The notes: generated from the letters alone by a model not told the origin. DNA of 64,000 nt from Bacillus_BE sp042263505 (GCF_042263505.1 NZ_JBHKFI010000018.1:38640-102639); one strand, 5' to 3'. Counted from the stretch's first letter, positions 9,524 through 18,527 are shown. Numbers and translations: made by a program.

Positions 9524-10744
9524 TTATCTGCTTTCGCTTTTTTTGATTATGCGTTTTTCACATAGTTCCTGAATGCGCTCGTTTGAATACCCGAGATTGA
9601 GCAGAATATCCTCCGTATCCATTCCCAGCGTTGGCATTGGCCGCCAAACTTGTCCCGGATTGTTTTTAAATTTAGGAAAAATATTTGGACCTTTGCATTT
9701 TTTCCCCTCAATCGTTTCCCATTCTATGAAAGCTTCGCGCTCAATAAAATGAGGATGGTCCGGCAATTCTTCAAACGTCAGCATTTTATTAGCCGCAATT
9801 TTGCAATCTGAAAAGTCTTTTTCTACTTCATCCACCGGCTGCGTCAAAAGGTATTCTTCTATTTTTTGTTGGATTAAGTCTGCTTTAGGGCTATCAAGCC
9901 AAAGTGCCGTTGTGCCTTCCGGATATTCATCCGTTCCCCAAAGATAACCCAGTCCGATTCTTTCAAGAATCGCCTTGTTCTGTGGAGCCCCATAAAGACA
10001 TAAACTAAGGAAGCCATCCTTACACTTATACACCCCAATTCCACATAAGTTCTGATGTCTGGCCCCTGCACGCGGATAGAGTATTCCTCCATTAAGGTAA
10101 TCCATCATATAATAGGCGCCCATGCGAAGCATCACTTCATACATGGCAACATCAATACTCTCTCCTTCTCCTGTTTTCTGAGCCTTATGAAGGGCAGCCA
10201 GAGATGAGCCTACTACCATAAGTGCAGTCATATAATCACCGGTATAAGGAGCAGCAATCATAGGTTGATCTTCAGCCCCATTTTGAGCTAAGTAACCGCT
10301 AAACGCCTGGGCTGTTTGGTCGTACGCTGCCCTGTTTACTCTATCAGGCACCCCATATTGGCCATACCCAGAAACATGAACGATGACCAGGGATTTATTG
10401 TGTTCCCACAGCAATTCATCCGTAATGCCACGTTTTTCATAGACTGGCCCTTTGCTCGATTCAATAAAGATATCTGCTGTTTCGATCAGTTTTAAAAATA
10501 CTTCTCTTCCTTCTTCCGAGAAGAGATTTAAGGATAAACTGTGCTGATTCCGCCGTTCTAATTCTTTAACATATGTCGTGTCTCTCATTGAGTCACCGTT
10601 AAATGTATTTTCAATCCACGTTACATCTGCTCCCCATTCCGCCATCATTTGTGCTGCTTCCGGAGCAGCAATTTCAACTGCAGAATAAACAACTTTTAAT
10701 CCTTGCAGATTTCCGAATACCGGCATATTTGAATTTTTCGTCAT
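9524..10744 (-). CDS. caiB: L-carnitine CoA-transferase (class III)
   Basis: A 406-residue family III (formyl-CoA transferase-type) CoA-transferase, colinear with E. coli CaiB. Shared landmarks: LSLNLFSEEGREVFLKL near 75-90, DIFIESSKGP, ESIDVAMYEVMLRMG near 200 with the catalytic-region Asp, and KGPNIFPKFKNNPGQVWR near 355. It moves CoA between gamma-butyrobetainyl-CoA or crotonobetainyl-CoA and carnitine. The chosen start follows AAAGGTGA by 13 bases; a second in-frame ATG six codons later is also possible. It sits 75 bases downstream of caiA. Confidence 0.93.
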   Translation of the reverse strand: MTKNSNMPVFGNLQGLKVVYSAVEIAAPEAAQMMAEWGADVTWIENTFNGDSMRDTTYVKELERRNQHSLSLNLFSEEGREVFLKLIETADIFIESSKGPVYEKRGITDELLWEHNKSLVIVHVSGYGQYGVPDRVNRAAYDQTAQAFSGYLAQNGAEDQPMIAAPYTGDYMTALMVVGSSLAALHKAQKTGEGESIDVAMYEVMLRMGAYYMMDYLNGGILYPRAGARHQNLCGIGVYKCKDGFLSLCLYGAPQNKAILERIGLGYLWGTDEYPEGTTALWLDSPKADLIQQKIEEYLLTQPVDEVEKDFSDCKIAANKMLTFEELPDHPHFIEREAFIEWETIEGKKCKGPNIFPKFKNNPGQVWRPMPTLGMDTEDILLNLGYSNERIQELCEKRIIKKSESR

Positions 10745-10819
10745 CGTTTCAATATCTCACCTTTCGTTTAAGGTAGTAGAATCTTAATTTTGATATACGA
10801 CTGTTCCCATTCTTAATCC

Positions 10820-11953
10820 TTAGCGATATTGTTTGAGCACCGCTCTGCCTGCTGTGAGGATTTGCATTTCATCGGTTCCGCCGGAAACCCTGTCGACACG
10901 AAGATCCCGCCAGAATCTGCTGATGCGATGATCACCCGCGATCGCAACGCCACCTAATATTTGCATTGCATCATCAACAACTTCAAAGGCTGCATGTGCA
11001 CAATAATATTTACACATTGCCGCATCACCTTTTCCCATTGTGCCATTGTCAAATTTCCATGCAGTTTCATATAACATGTTTCGCATATTTGTGATCTTGA
11101 TTGCCATATTAGCAAATTTCTCTTGGATTAATTGGAATCTTCCAATCTTCTCTCCAAATTGCTCTCTTTGATTGGCATATTTGGCTGCATCCTCAAAAGC
11201 ACAAAAAGCTGTGCCATAGTTCGTGCATCCAACTAAGAACCTCTCAAAGTCGAATTCCTCTTTTACTCGATTAAAACCATTTCCCTCAGTTCCAAACATA
11301 TCTTTTTCTTCTAATTCAACATTATCGAAGTAGATTTCACAGCAGCTATCCATTCTCAAACCAAGCTTAGAGAGCTTCTCAAGTTTAATGCCTTGTTTCT
11401 TCATATCAACAAACCACTCTGTAAACGTATTGTAGTTTTCAGAATCTCTTGCCATTACCACTAAATACGGAACTCCCGCACTGCTTGTAATAAAGGTTTT
11501 ATGTCCGTTTAGATATACTTTTCCATTCTTACGGGTGTAAGTAGTCTGAAGGCCTCCAACATCTGATCCGGCTCCTGGCTCAGTAATGGCAGAATTCCAC
11601 ATTTGTTTGCCTGTACCACGCAAAGCCATGATTTTCTCAATTTGTTCTTCAGTTCCTTCTCGTAAAATTGTGTTAAATCCTGGTAACTGATAGAGTACGT
11701 AGGTCGGTGCTCCCAATCTTCCAAGTTCTTCCCAAACAGCTGTTAAAGTAACCAGCCCTGCATTAAAACCGTCATGTTCTTCCGGCAATAAAAGACTGTC
11801 AATACCTAAATCAGCCAATTCCTTTACAAATTTTTCCGGATATTTGCTGCTGGCATCACATTCTGCAAAATAGCTGTCCCAGTTTTCTCTAGCCATCAGC
11901 TCTCGAATACCTTTAACTAATAATTCTTGCTCGTCCGTAAGTCTAAAATCCAT
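10820..11953 (-). CDS. caiA: Crotonobetainyl-CoA reductase (acyl-CoA dehydrogenase family)
   Basis: A 377-residue acyl-CoA dehydrogenase fold. Nearly every block of E. coli CaiA that I remember is present: MDFRLTDEQEL, GRLGAPTYVLYQLPG, GKQMWNSAITEPGAGSDV, LGLRMDSCCEIYFD, and the C-terminal HRISRFWRDLRVDRVSGG. The start is the ATG at 11953, which AGGAGGG precedes by 7 bases; the frame extends 12 codons further upstream without a good site. The enzyme reduces crotonobetainyl-CoA to gamma-butyrobetainyl-CoA using FixABCX electrons. It is the first gene after the sigma-54 promoter at 12088-12103, with a leader of about 120 bases. Confidence 0.95.
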   Translation of the reverse strand: MDFRLTDEQELLVKGIRELMARENWDSYFAECDASSKYPEKFVKELADLGIDSLLLPEEHDGFNAGLVTLTAVWEELGRLGAPTYVLYQLPGFNTILREGTEEQIEKIMALRGTGKQMWNSAITEPGAGSDVGGLQTTYTRKNGKVYLNGHKTFITSSAGVPYLVVMARDSENYNTFTEWFVDMKKQGIKLEKLSKLGLRMDSCCEIYFDNVELEEKDMFGTEGNGFNRVKEEFDFERFLVGCTNYGTAFCAFEDAAKYANQREQFGEKIGRFQLIQEKFANMAIKITNMRNMLYETAWKFDNGTMGKGDAAMCKYYCAHAAFEVVDDAMQILGGVAIAGDHRISRFWRDLRVDRVSGGTDEMQILTAGRAVLKQYR

Positions 11954-12087
11954 TATTAGCCCTCCTATTTTTTCTAAATTCTTCGTCATTGCTCCCTAAA
12001 GAGGGACACCGCAAATCTACTTAAAAAATTTAGCAGCACCTTTTTTGACAAGAGAAACCATGTTTTTTCTTTGTCGACTATATATAA

Positions 12088-12103
12088 TGCAAGAACTGTG
12101 CCA
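12088..12103 (-). promoter_or_regulatory. Sigma-54 (-24/-12) promoter of the cai/fix operon
   Basis: On the minus strand the sequence reads TGGCACAGTTCTTGCA, a full match to the sigma-54 consensus TGGCAC-N5-TTGCA. Transcription would start near 12076 and reach the caiA ATG after about 120 bases. No competing sigma-A promoter was obvious between here and caiA. The same element occurs at 16270-16285. Confidence 0.93.
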
Positions 12104-12212
12104 GATCCCCGATACTTTTCGTGTAAAAGAAAATGATTTTTACGCGAATTTATGCCTTAAATGTGGAGGTTGCTATTTACTAAGGAAAACAAAATAAGCT
12201 CATATTTCGTTG

Positions 12213-12305
12213 TTGTCAAAATTTTTTTACATGTAAAATATTTTTGTAGGCCTTTGATAGGTTGTCATCGAGAGGGTAATATAGTATGTAAAAATTTTTT
12301 GACAA
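12213..12305 (-). promoter_or_regulatory. Enhancer (UAS) pair for the cai/fix sigma-54 promoter
   Basis: UAS1 at 12213-12246 is an imperfect dyad: a TTGTCAAAATTTTTTTAC arm facing a GTAAAATATTTTTG arm about a central AT. UAS2 at 12288-12305 is one matching half-site, GTAAAAATTTTTTGACAA. Their near edges lie 110 and 185 bases upstream of the -24 box, normal distances for enhancer-binding activators of sigma-54. The same motifs occur at almost the same distances in the 16.4 kb promoter region, which is the main evidence that they are functional. Confidence 0.75.
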
Positions 12306-12435
12306 ACAGGAGTCACTTCCGAACACATCAAGCTTCAAGATGACATTTTTGTTGAATTTAAAATGTGTAAATTTGGTGAATAACAATAAATAAACGAGGC
12401 TTTGGAGAGTTATATGTAAATGAGGCTATATATAG

Positions 12436-12472
12436 AAAAAACGACAGGTTTTCTTCTTTCTACCTGTCGTTT
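12436..12472 (-). terminator. Intrinsic terminator of the CocE-like hydrolase gene
   Basis: A perfect 10-base-pair stem (AAACGACAGG paired with CCTGTCGTTT) with a 14-base loop, followed by a T-run on the minus strand, about 70 bases beyond the hydrolase stop. It separates that gene from the sigma-54 enhancers of the cai/fix operon. Confidence 0.9.
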
Positions 12473-12541
12473 GGTTAAATATATTTTTTTAAACTATCAT
12501 TCTATAGATCATCGTTAAAAAATTTCATAGAGACCTGTTCA

Positions 12542-14290
12542 TTAGCTCTCTATCGGAATAATTGGCAATATCATGTGAGAAGGATATTTCTCATTATGAT
12601 AAATCATTTGCTGTGCTTTAACAGCCTCTTTACTCTCCAACATTGATTTCCCGGTATTTAAATTTGGCGCATACTGAGGAAAACTGCTAGAGGAAATTTC
12701 CAGTGTGATTTGATGCCCTGGTAAAAACACATTGCTTGTTGCCCAAAGATCGATTTCATATGCAACGATTTCCCCGTTCAATTCCTTTTCAGACTTATTG
12801 CCATTGCGATATTTTGCATTTACAATTCCTTCTGTTAAAATGATGGCCCTTCCATCAGGAGCAGTATCGACAAGCTTGGCAACGAAATCCGTATCCTTTG
12901 CATCTGTTGAAGCCCATAGCTTTACTTTTATCGGTCCTGTCACTTCAATTGCTTCTGTTAACGGATTAGTTGAATAGACCAGTACATCTTCTCTTTCTTC
13001 GTTCAAGCTTTGATCAATCGGACCGGGGCCCATTGCCAACGATGCTGCAAATAACGTACCTCCACCTTTTGTCGGTACCGGGTGGTTCGGATCAAAAATA
13101 AAAGTATCTGTCTCCTCCTCTTCAGGCTGATTCATAGAAAGATGGCCATCACCATTTTTTGTATTTGCTTGTCCCTTGCTGTGCAAATAAAAATTCGTGT
13201 ATTGAGTTCGCTCAAGTGGCCATTCCATTTCATCTCTCCACTTATTAACTCCCATAATGAAAATTTTAACTGGGGGTTCCGTTTCAATACCTGTATCCAT
13301 CCCTTTTAGCCAATAGTCAAACCAGCGAATATGAAGATCGGTAATGTTCTCCTTCAAATCAATCCAATCTCCGGAAGATTGAACACCAAAGCTGCATTCT
13401 CCTTGCACAGACGCAAAATTGCCATGTGTCCATGGCCCAACGATTAACTTTTGTAATTGTTCTGATTTTGTCATTTCCACATAATTGGTCAACGTCGGAC
13501 CAGTAAAACAATCATACCAACCGCTTAAATGAAAAGCTGGTACATCCAGATCCTTGTATTTGTCAGCAATGCTCGATTTCTCCCAGTAATCATCTTCCTC
13601 AATAGGATGGGACAATTCTTCAAAAAAATAATCAGTTACACCAAGTTCTCTTAATGGAGGCCATTGATTAATCGGAGCAAAGCGGTAGAAATCTTCTATG
13701 TTATTCAGACTATCGGCAACCTTTTGGATGGCCTCATTTCTTTCCTGAAGGTTTTCATGTTTTCGCTTCAGCATATCAGCAGCAATCGATTCGAGTGACC
13801 AGGTTTCAGACAAACCTGCAAGGTATACTCCATTTCGATAATCAAAACCATTTCTAAGATCATTTAAAGTCATTGTCGGGAAAATAGCTGTTAAGTGTGG
13901 TGGCTTCCTTACTGCTGCCAAAAGCTGCGTATAGCCATAATATGACATACCAAACATGCCTACTTTTCCTGTTGAATACGGCAGTGTTGCTGCCCATTCC
14001 ACCGTATCATAACCATCTTCTGCTTCTTGATTAAATGATTGGAATTCACCTTCAGACTGAAAGCGACCTCTTACGTCCTGAACTATTACAACAAAATCAT
14101 TTTCCACGAGTCGATTGGTATCTAAATAACGATGTGAATAATGTGGCAGATCCTTACTGTAAGGAAGCCTCGTTAACAAAACTGGAAAAGTCCCCTCTCG
14201 GTCAGGACGATAAATATCCGCATAAAGGACGACACCATCTCTCATCTTACATGGTACATTTTTTTCAACCAGAATTTTAGTTTGTTTCAT
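12542..14290 (-). CDS. CocE/NonD-family hydrolase (X-Pro dipeptidyl-peptidase-like)
   Basis: A 582-residue serine hydrolase of the S15/CocE family. The nucleophile motif GMFGMSYYGYTQ is near residue 115 (GxSYxG), the acid region is LSGWYDCFTGPT near 255, and the histidine region is VGPWTHGNF near 288. The C-terminal third is the PepX_C jelly-roll domain (GPIKVKLWASTDAKDTDFVAKL). Relatives cleave acyl esters such as cocaine, or amide bonds in acyl-proline substrates. No signal peptide is visible, so it is probably cytoplasmic. It lies downstream of the MFS gene, but a hairpin at 14453-14522 stands between them, so co-transcription is uncertain. Its natural substrate is unknown; an ester of a betaine or choline-type compound would fit the neighbourhood but is speculation. 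Confidence 0.9.
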   Translation of the reverse strand: MKQTKILVEKNVPCKMRDGVVLYADIYRPDREGTFPVLLTRLPYSKDLPHYSHRYLDTNRLVENDFVVIVQDVRGRFQSEGEFQSFNQEAEDGYDTVEWAATLPYSTGKVGMFGMSYYGYTQLLAAVRKPPHLTAIFPTMTLNDLRNGFDYRNGVYLAGLSETWSLESIAADMLKRKHENLQERNEAIQKVADSLNNIEDFYRFAPINQWPPLRELGVTDYFFEELSHPIEEDDYWEKSSIADKYKDLDVPAFHLSGWYDCFTGPTLTNYVEMTKSEQLQKLIVGPWTHGNFASVQGECSFGVQSSGDWIDLKENITDLHIRWFDYWLKGMDTGIETEPPVKIFIMGVNKWRDEMEWPLERTQYTNFYLHSKGQANTKNGDGHLSMNQPEEEETDTFIFDPNHPVPTKGGGTLFAASLAMGPGPIDQSLNEEREDVLVYSTNPLTEAIEVTGPIKVKLWASTDAKDTDFVAKLVDTAPDGRAIILTEGIVNAKYRNGNKSEKELNGEIVAYEIDLWATSNVFLPGHQITLEISSSSFPQYAPNLNTGKSMLESKEAVKAQQMIYHNEKYPSHMILPIIPIES

Positions 14291-14452
14291 GAGTTAGCAC
14301 CCTATTTTCTTATAATTTTCAGCTTTCATTAGGCTGTCGTGAAATCTTTTATTCCTATTCGCCTTTTGAGATTCTATCTCATTGATTAACATTCAGAGCT
14401 AGTTTTCTCTAAATGCAAGGAACAAGCAAGATCCAGCAGCAATCATAAAAAA

Positions 14453-14522
14453 GGACATTCTAAACCTTTTTAGAGAAATTTGTCATTACAAAACTCAAAT
14501 CCAATTAAAAAGTAGAATGTCC
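14453..14522 (-). terminator. Probable terminator after the MFS gene
   Basis: Perfect inverted repeat GGACATTCTA / TAGAATGTCC, extended inward by complementary T- and A-rich tracts, followed on the minus strand by six T residues. The loop is long (50 bases), so efficiency is uncertain. Confidence 0.6.
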
Positions 14523-14543
14523 ATTATGATGGTAACTTTGACA

Positions 14544-15794
14544 CTATCCAAGACTAGCTTTATTTTTTTTAGATTCTCTCCAAACAAGTAAACTAAATAC
14601 TACTGCCATTGCTAATAATCCAAACTGAAGCATGTATACTGTGTGATAACCAGAAGTCACAATATTTCCAGCTTTATCTGTGATCATTCCTGCTACTAGT
14701 TTGGGCATATATATATCCGAAGAGTATGCAATTAATGAAATTAACCCAGAAGCTGTACCTAAAATTTGATCAGGTATTCCTGCTTCACCAATTTGGCCAA
14801 AATAAATTGCACGAGCACCAAGTTGAAAGAATGCTATCACCAATACGATAACCATAGCTGAAATAACATAAGATGAACTTTTTGGTAAAAGCATAATTGC
14901 CGCAACAAATACCGCTTCAACAATCGCAGTTGTTAATAATGTTTTAGCTGTAGATTTAAATCTAGTTACAACAAATACTAATGCTGGACCAGCTATTAAA
15001 CCAAGTCCGTTTGTACGGAATACTGCAACAAACGATGCTTGTTCATTAGACATTCCGTAAGTGTTTGTTAATAATTGGTTAAATACACTTGTTGTTGTAA
15101 GTAATGCATAGAAAGCAAACACAACAAGTGCTGCATACCATAATCCAGGTATTTTTATCGCATCTATTACTCTCGAAAATTTGAATTTTGAACTGTCATC
15201 ATCTTCGCCTTCTATAGTATCAATATCTTTAAATAAGATCGCATATAAAATACCTATTATAGCTGTAATTATTGCTAACACAATTAACCCAGGTTGAATT
15301 CCACTACTTGTATTACCAATGATTTTTACAAGTATAGTGTTTACAATAATTCCACCAAGTCCTACGAATGTATAGGTAAATCCAAAAGACTTAGTTTGAT
15401 TTTCTAAACCACCAGCTCTTGCTATCGAAGTAATCCATGGTGACCAGAATGTTAAAATTGTAGTTAATCCCAATGCAATATAAATGATTTTTATTACACT
15501 AATATTAGTTACAAATGCACTTAATAGAATTAGCACTGTTGTAGCGATATATGAGAAAATCGACAATCTCTTTGGTCCAAAAATATCAACTAAAATACCA
15601 GATGGAAGATACGTAATTAAAGCTATAATTCCATATATACCTACTAACCCAGCCAATGTTGTTAAGTTAGTGTGGTATCTACCAAGCATTTGATTGCCCC
15701 ATGTGTAATATAAGTACGGCAGTACATAAATTATAGGGTTGGCAAACCCAAGTACTATCAATCTTGCAAAATACTTCGTTTGACTAATTTTCAT
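14544..15794 (-). CDS. MFS transporter under sigma-54 control
   Basis: A 416-residue twelve-helix major facilitator. The loop 2-3 motif appears as GILVDIFGPKRLSIF (about 66-80). A long acidic central loop (IDTIEGEDDDSSKF, about 195-208) separates the two halves. A SARAIYFGQIGEAGIP-like stretch (here GARAIYFGQIGEAGIPD) near 330 recalls OPA/nitrate-type MFS families, but I cannot assign a substrate. The start follows AGGGA by 8 bases. The only promoter I can see is the sigma-54 element at 16270-16285, about 460 bases upstream. Its enhancer region is a paralogue of the cai/fix one, so this permease probably handles a compound of the same pathway. Confidence 0.88.
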   Translation of the reverse strand: MKISQTKYFARLIVLGFANPIIYVLPYLYYTWGNQMLGRYHTNLTTLAGLVGIYGIIALITYLPSGILVDIFGPKRLSIFSYIATTVLILLSAFVTNISVIKIIYIALGLTTILTFWSPWITSIARAGGLENQTKSFGFTYTFVGLGGIIVNTILVKIIGNTSSGIQPGLIVLAIITAIIGILYAILFKDIDTIEGEDDDSSKFKFSRVIDAIKIPGLWYAALVVFAFYALLTTTSVFNQLLTNTYGMSNEQASFVAVFRTNGLGLIAGPALVFVVTRFKSTAKTLLTTAIVEAVFVAAIMLLPKSSSYVISAMVIVLVIAFFQLGARAIYFGQIGEAGIPDQILGTASGLISLIAYSSDIYMPKLVAGMITDKAGNIVTSGYHTVYMLQFGLLAMAVVFSLLVWRESKKNKASLG

Positions 15795-16257
15795 AATATT
15801 TTCCCTGCCTTTATTTTTTGTTTGTGTTCAAAACAATTCTTTTCATTTTAAAATTCTTAAATCCCCCTCCTTTTCTACTAAATTTTTTTGCCTGGGTCTA
15901 TCGGTTAAAACTTCCTAAGAGTTTAAATCAAACAAAACAGTAAAACTCTTTAAAGACTACAATTTCAGATTGCTACCAAAGTTTTCCTATGCCATGTCCA
16001 ACCAAACTGTGTGATCTTTGATTAAATTACAACAGACATATCATTGAATTGACCCTAGTTTTCTTACTAAAGGCATATAATTACGCAAATAGAAAAAGAT
16101 TAACTAATCATGATACAAGCCACTTTTTCATTACATACTGCATACATTTATAATGATTCAGTCAGTCCTACAAAAATTGTCCCTATTTTTTCACCTCCTC
16201 AAATGAAGAAAATCTAGTAGAAAACATACAAAAACAAATTCATGGTTTCTCTTTGTC
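15795..16257 (-). other. Long leader between the second sigma-54 promoter and the MFS gene
   Basis: No gene, although a transcript from the 16270-16285 promoter would cross it. Near 16190-16200 (minus) a strong ribosome-binding site AGGAGGTG is followed by no usable reading frame. Near 15855-15870 another strong site (AAAGGAGGGGG) precedes an 11-codon frame (MKRIVLNTNKK) that ends just before the MFS ribosome-binding site. The orphan ribosome-binding sites suggest either a deleted first gene of the operon or a leader-peptide arrangement. Confidence 0.5.
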
Positions 16258-16269
16258 AAAAATATATAA

Positions 16270-16285
16270 TGCAAAAAATGTGCCA
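16270..16285 (-). promoter_or_regulatory. Second sigma-54 (-24/-12) promoter
   Basis: On the minus strand: TGGCACATTTTTTGCA, again a full match to the consensus with the exact 5-base spacer. The flanks resemble those of 12088-12103 (same ATATATAATGCAA block on the plus strand, same TTTCG about 20 bases beyond), showing the two promoter regions share ancestry. Confidence 0.92.
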
Positions 16286-16395
16286 GGCATTCGGTCTATT
16301 TCGTTTCAAAACAAAAAGTTCTACCTGGAATTCCAGCCTCATTTTTGTGTTTTTTCATAAAGTGAGAAAGACAAAATGAACTCTTTTATCGTTGC

Positions 16396-16487
16396 TGTTA
16401 AATTTTTTTTACAAGTAAAAATTTTTTGAGGGCTTTTTTTGGCTTGCCTTCTAGATGATTATTTAATGCGTAAAATTTTTTTGACAA
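16396..16487 (-). promoter_or_regulatory. Enhancer (UAS) pair for the second sigma-54 promoter
   Basis: UAS1 at 16396-16429 is a dyad with arms TGTTAAATTTTTTTTAC and GTAAAAATTTTTTGA; UAS2 at 16470-16487 is GTAAAATTTTTTTGACAA. Near edges lie 111 and 185 bases upstream of the -24 box, against 110 and 185 at the cai/fix promoter. Between the two UAS the sequences also align (shared GGCTTT and TTGCC/TTGTC blocks). Confidence 0.75.
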
Positions 16488-17062
16488 GAAGGAGAATCTT
16501 CTTACTACATACAGAACCGTATTGGACTTTTTTAACCCGAAGATTAGAAAGAAATTTTGCCATTGATAAATTTATGGATATTTGTTCATATCCGGAAAGA
16601 TGTGAGACACCCTTTAGCTAAAAAATCCCCCGAGCCATCCGTCTGAGGGAATCTAAACCACTTATTCATTCCACAAACTGTAAAGTCTGAAATTTTATCC
16701 AGAATTCTAAAAATAACCCTTTAGAGCTAAAGGCATGGAAATTGCATTACTAATATACTGAAACACATGGAATATATGCAGCATGCTTTGACTATCTTGC
16801 TTATTTCCAAAAAACCTCTTTGCATGAGATTTTCCATGCTTTTTTTATTCAAAATTATGAATAATATTTGACATAGTATGAACTAATATTGCATTTTTTT
16901 CAAAAATAGCATTCTAATATAGATGAACTAAAATGGCCATTCATAACAAACAAGTTGGAAGAAAAAGCTGCGCTAAAATGATTTGGAATATCTAACTTTT
17001 TGTGATAGAAAGCCGGCAATTCCCACTGTAGCATGTCACTATAGATGAAGGAGGTTCAAATA
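16488..17062. other. Intergenic region upstream of sigL
   Basis: About 575 bases between the enhancers and the sigL start. It is AT-rich, with no open frame that I believe. An imperfect inverted repeat (CCCCCGAGCC...TCTGAGGGA) lies near 16627-16652. No clear sigma-54 element precedes sigL on the plus strand; I did not find a convincing sigma-A promoter by eye. Confidence 0.5.
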
Positions 17063-18367
17063 ATGAATTTAGCATCTGGATTATGGCAACAACAGGCATT
17101 AAAGCATACGATGACGCAGGAACTATCTCAGGCGATTGCTTTGCTTCAATATTCTTCACAGGAACTGACCAGTTTTCTGGAATCCAAAGCTCTCGAAAAT
17201 CCACTTTTCAATTTGAAAGATGCCCCAATTGAAAATGGTTCTAAGAAGTGGAAAGCAGAAAGAAATAAGTCAGATTGGATGGAACAGATTGCTGATAAAT
17301 CAATATTGCTTGAGGATCAGCTGTTATCACAATTGAATTTAAATAAATATTCGAGAATCCAATTAATCATTATTAAAATTCTTTCGCAAAATTTGGATGA
17401 AAATGGTTACTTTCGAGGTAATTTAGAGGAAATCTCAATGAAAATGAATGTTTCAAGGCAACTGGCAGAAGAATGCATTGGCATTATCCAAGGACTTGAA
17501 CCAGCCGGAATCGGGGCCAGAAATCTGCAGGAATGTTTACTTATTCAAATTCGGCGTAAAAGTCCAGAAGATAAGCTTGCGTTAAAAATCATCACCGACT
17601 ATTTTGTTTTATTTGCAGAGAGAAAATGGACTAATCTTTCAAAGGAATTGAAGGTCCCAATTTCAGAAATTCAACATGTATTTGATGACATTCAAAAACT
17701 GAATCCTAAGCCTGGATTGACATTTGCAACGGAACAAACCCATTTTATTATCCCTGATGCCATCATTGAAGTAGAGAAACACGAGATTTCAGTGCGGTTG
17801 TGTGAGGCGTCTGTTCCAAAAATAAATTTTAATTCATCCTACTACAAGATGTTTTCCGGAAATGAAGATCCTCTGGTAGATCAGTTTCTTCAGGAGAAGC
17901 TCCAAGATTTCCAATGGATTATGAAAGGGATCGAACAGAGAAGAGAAACCTTGTCCAAAGTAATTTTGAAAATAGCAGAAAAACAGCAGGAATATTTTCT
18001 GGGATGCCCCAGCCATTTAAACCCAATGACTATGAAAGAACTTGCACAGGAGCTTGATGTACATGAATCAACCATTAGCAGGGCTGTCCGGGAAAAATAC
18101 GTTCAAACACCTACAGGAATGGTTACGCTTAAATCATTTTTCTCCAGTGCCGTTCCGACTGCGTCTGATAAAAGCGCTTCATCAATCCAGGTAAAGAAAA
18201 AACTTTCGCTTATTATTTCAGCGGAAAATAAAAAACGCCCCCTATCAGACCAGGATATTGTGAAAATTCTCGAGGATAAGGAAAGTATCGTAATCTCGAG
18301 AAGGACAGTTGCCAAATATCGGAATCAATTGGGAATCCCTTCTTATGCTAATCGAAAAAGATACTAA
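17063..18367 (+). CDS. sigL: RNA polymerase sigma-54 factor
   Basis: A 434-residue RpoN family protein. Region I (activator-interacting) spans residues 1-50 and is glutamine/leucine-rich (QQQALKHTMTQELSQAIALLQ). The core-binding domain occupies about 80-270, a helix-turn-helix (DVHESTISRAVREKYV) lies near 330-345, and the RpoN box is SRRTVAKYRNQLGIP at the extreme C-terminus. The true start is the ATG at 17063, which AAGGAGG precedes by 8 bases; the frame also opens at 17045 inside that site. Sigma-54 recognises -24/-12 promoters and needs an ATP-dependent enhancer-binding activator. Two such promoters lie within 5 kb upstream, so the sigma factor is linked to part of its own regulon. It is about the B. 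subtilis SigL length. Confidence 0.97.
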   Translation: MNLASGLWQQQALKHTMTQELSQAIALLQYSSQELTSFLESKALENPLFNLKDAPIENGSKKWKAERNKSDWMEQIADKSILLEDQLLSQLNLNKYSRIQLIIIKILSQNLDENGYFRGNLEEISMKMNVSRQLAEECIGIIQGLEPAGIGARNLQECLLIQIRRKSPEDKLALKIITDYFVLFAERKWTNLSKELKVPISEIQHVFDDIQKLNPKPGLTFATEQTHFIIPDAIIEVEKHEISVRLCEASVPKINFNSSYYKMFSGNEDPLVDQFLQEKLQDFQWIMKGIEQRRETLSKVILKIAEKQQEYFLGCPSHLNPMTMKELAQELDVHESTISRAVREKYVQTPTGMVTLKSFFSSAVPTASDKSASSIQVKKKLSLIISAENKKRPLSDQDIVKILEDKESIVISRRTVAKYRNQLGIPSYANRKRY

Positions 18368-18527
18368 ATAGTCCATTGAATGATATTCTTGCCATTTGGA
18401 TTTGATAGCCAATGCAAATATTTATGCTTAATTTTATCTTGTTTTATAAGTGGATATAATTCCAATTACCGTCAATTTATTTGTTCAATTCATCACAAAT
18501 TTATTTTGATATATAGCACATATGAGA

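Noticed and set aside
12161..12343. 60-codon plus-strand reading frame in the cai/fix enhancer region
   Set aside because: It overlaps the UAS motifs that are conserved as DNA between 12.2 and 16.4 kb. The corresponding frame is not conserved at 16.4 kb.
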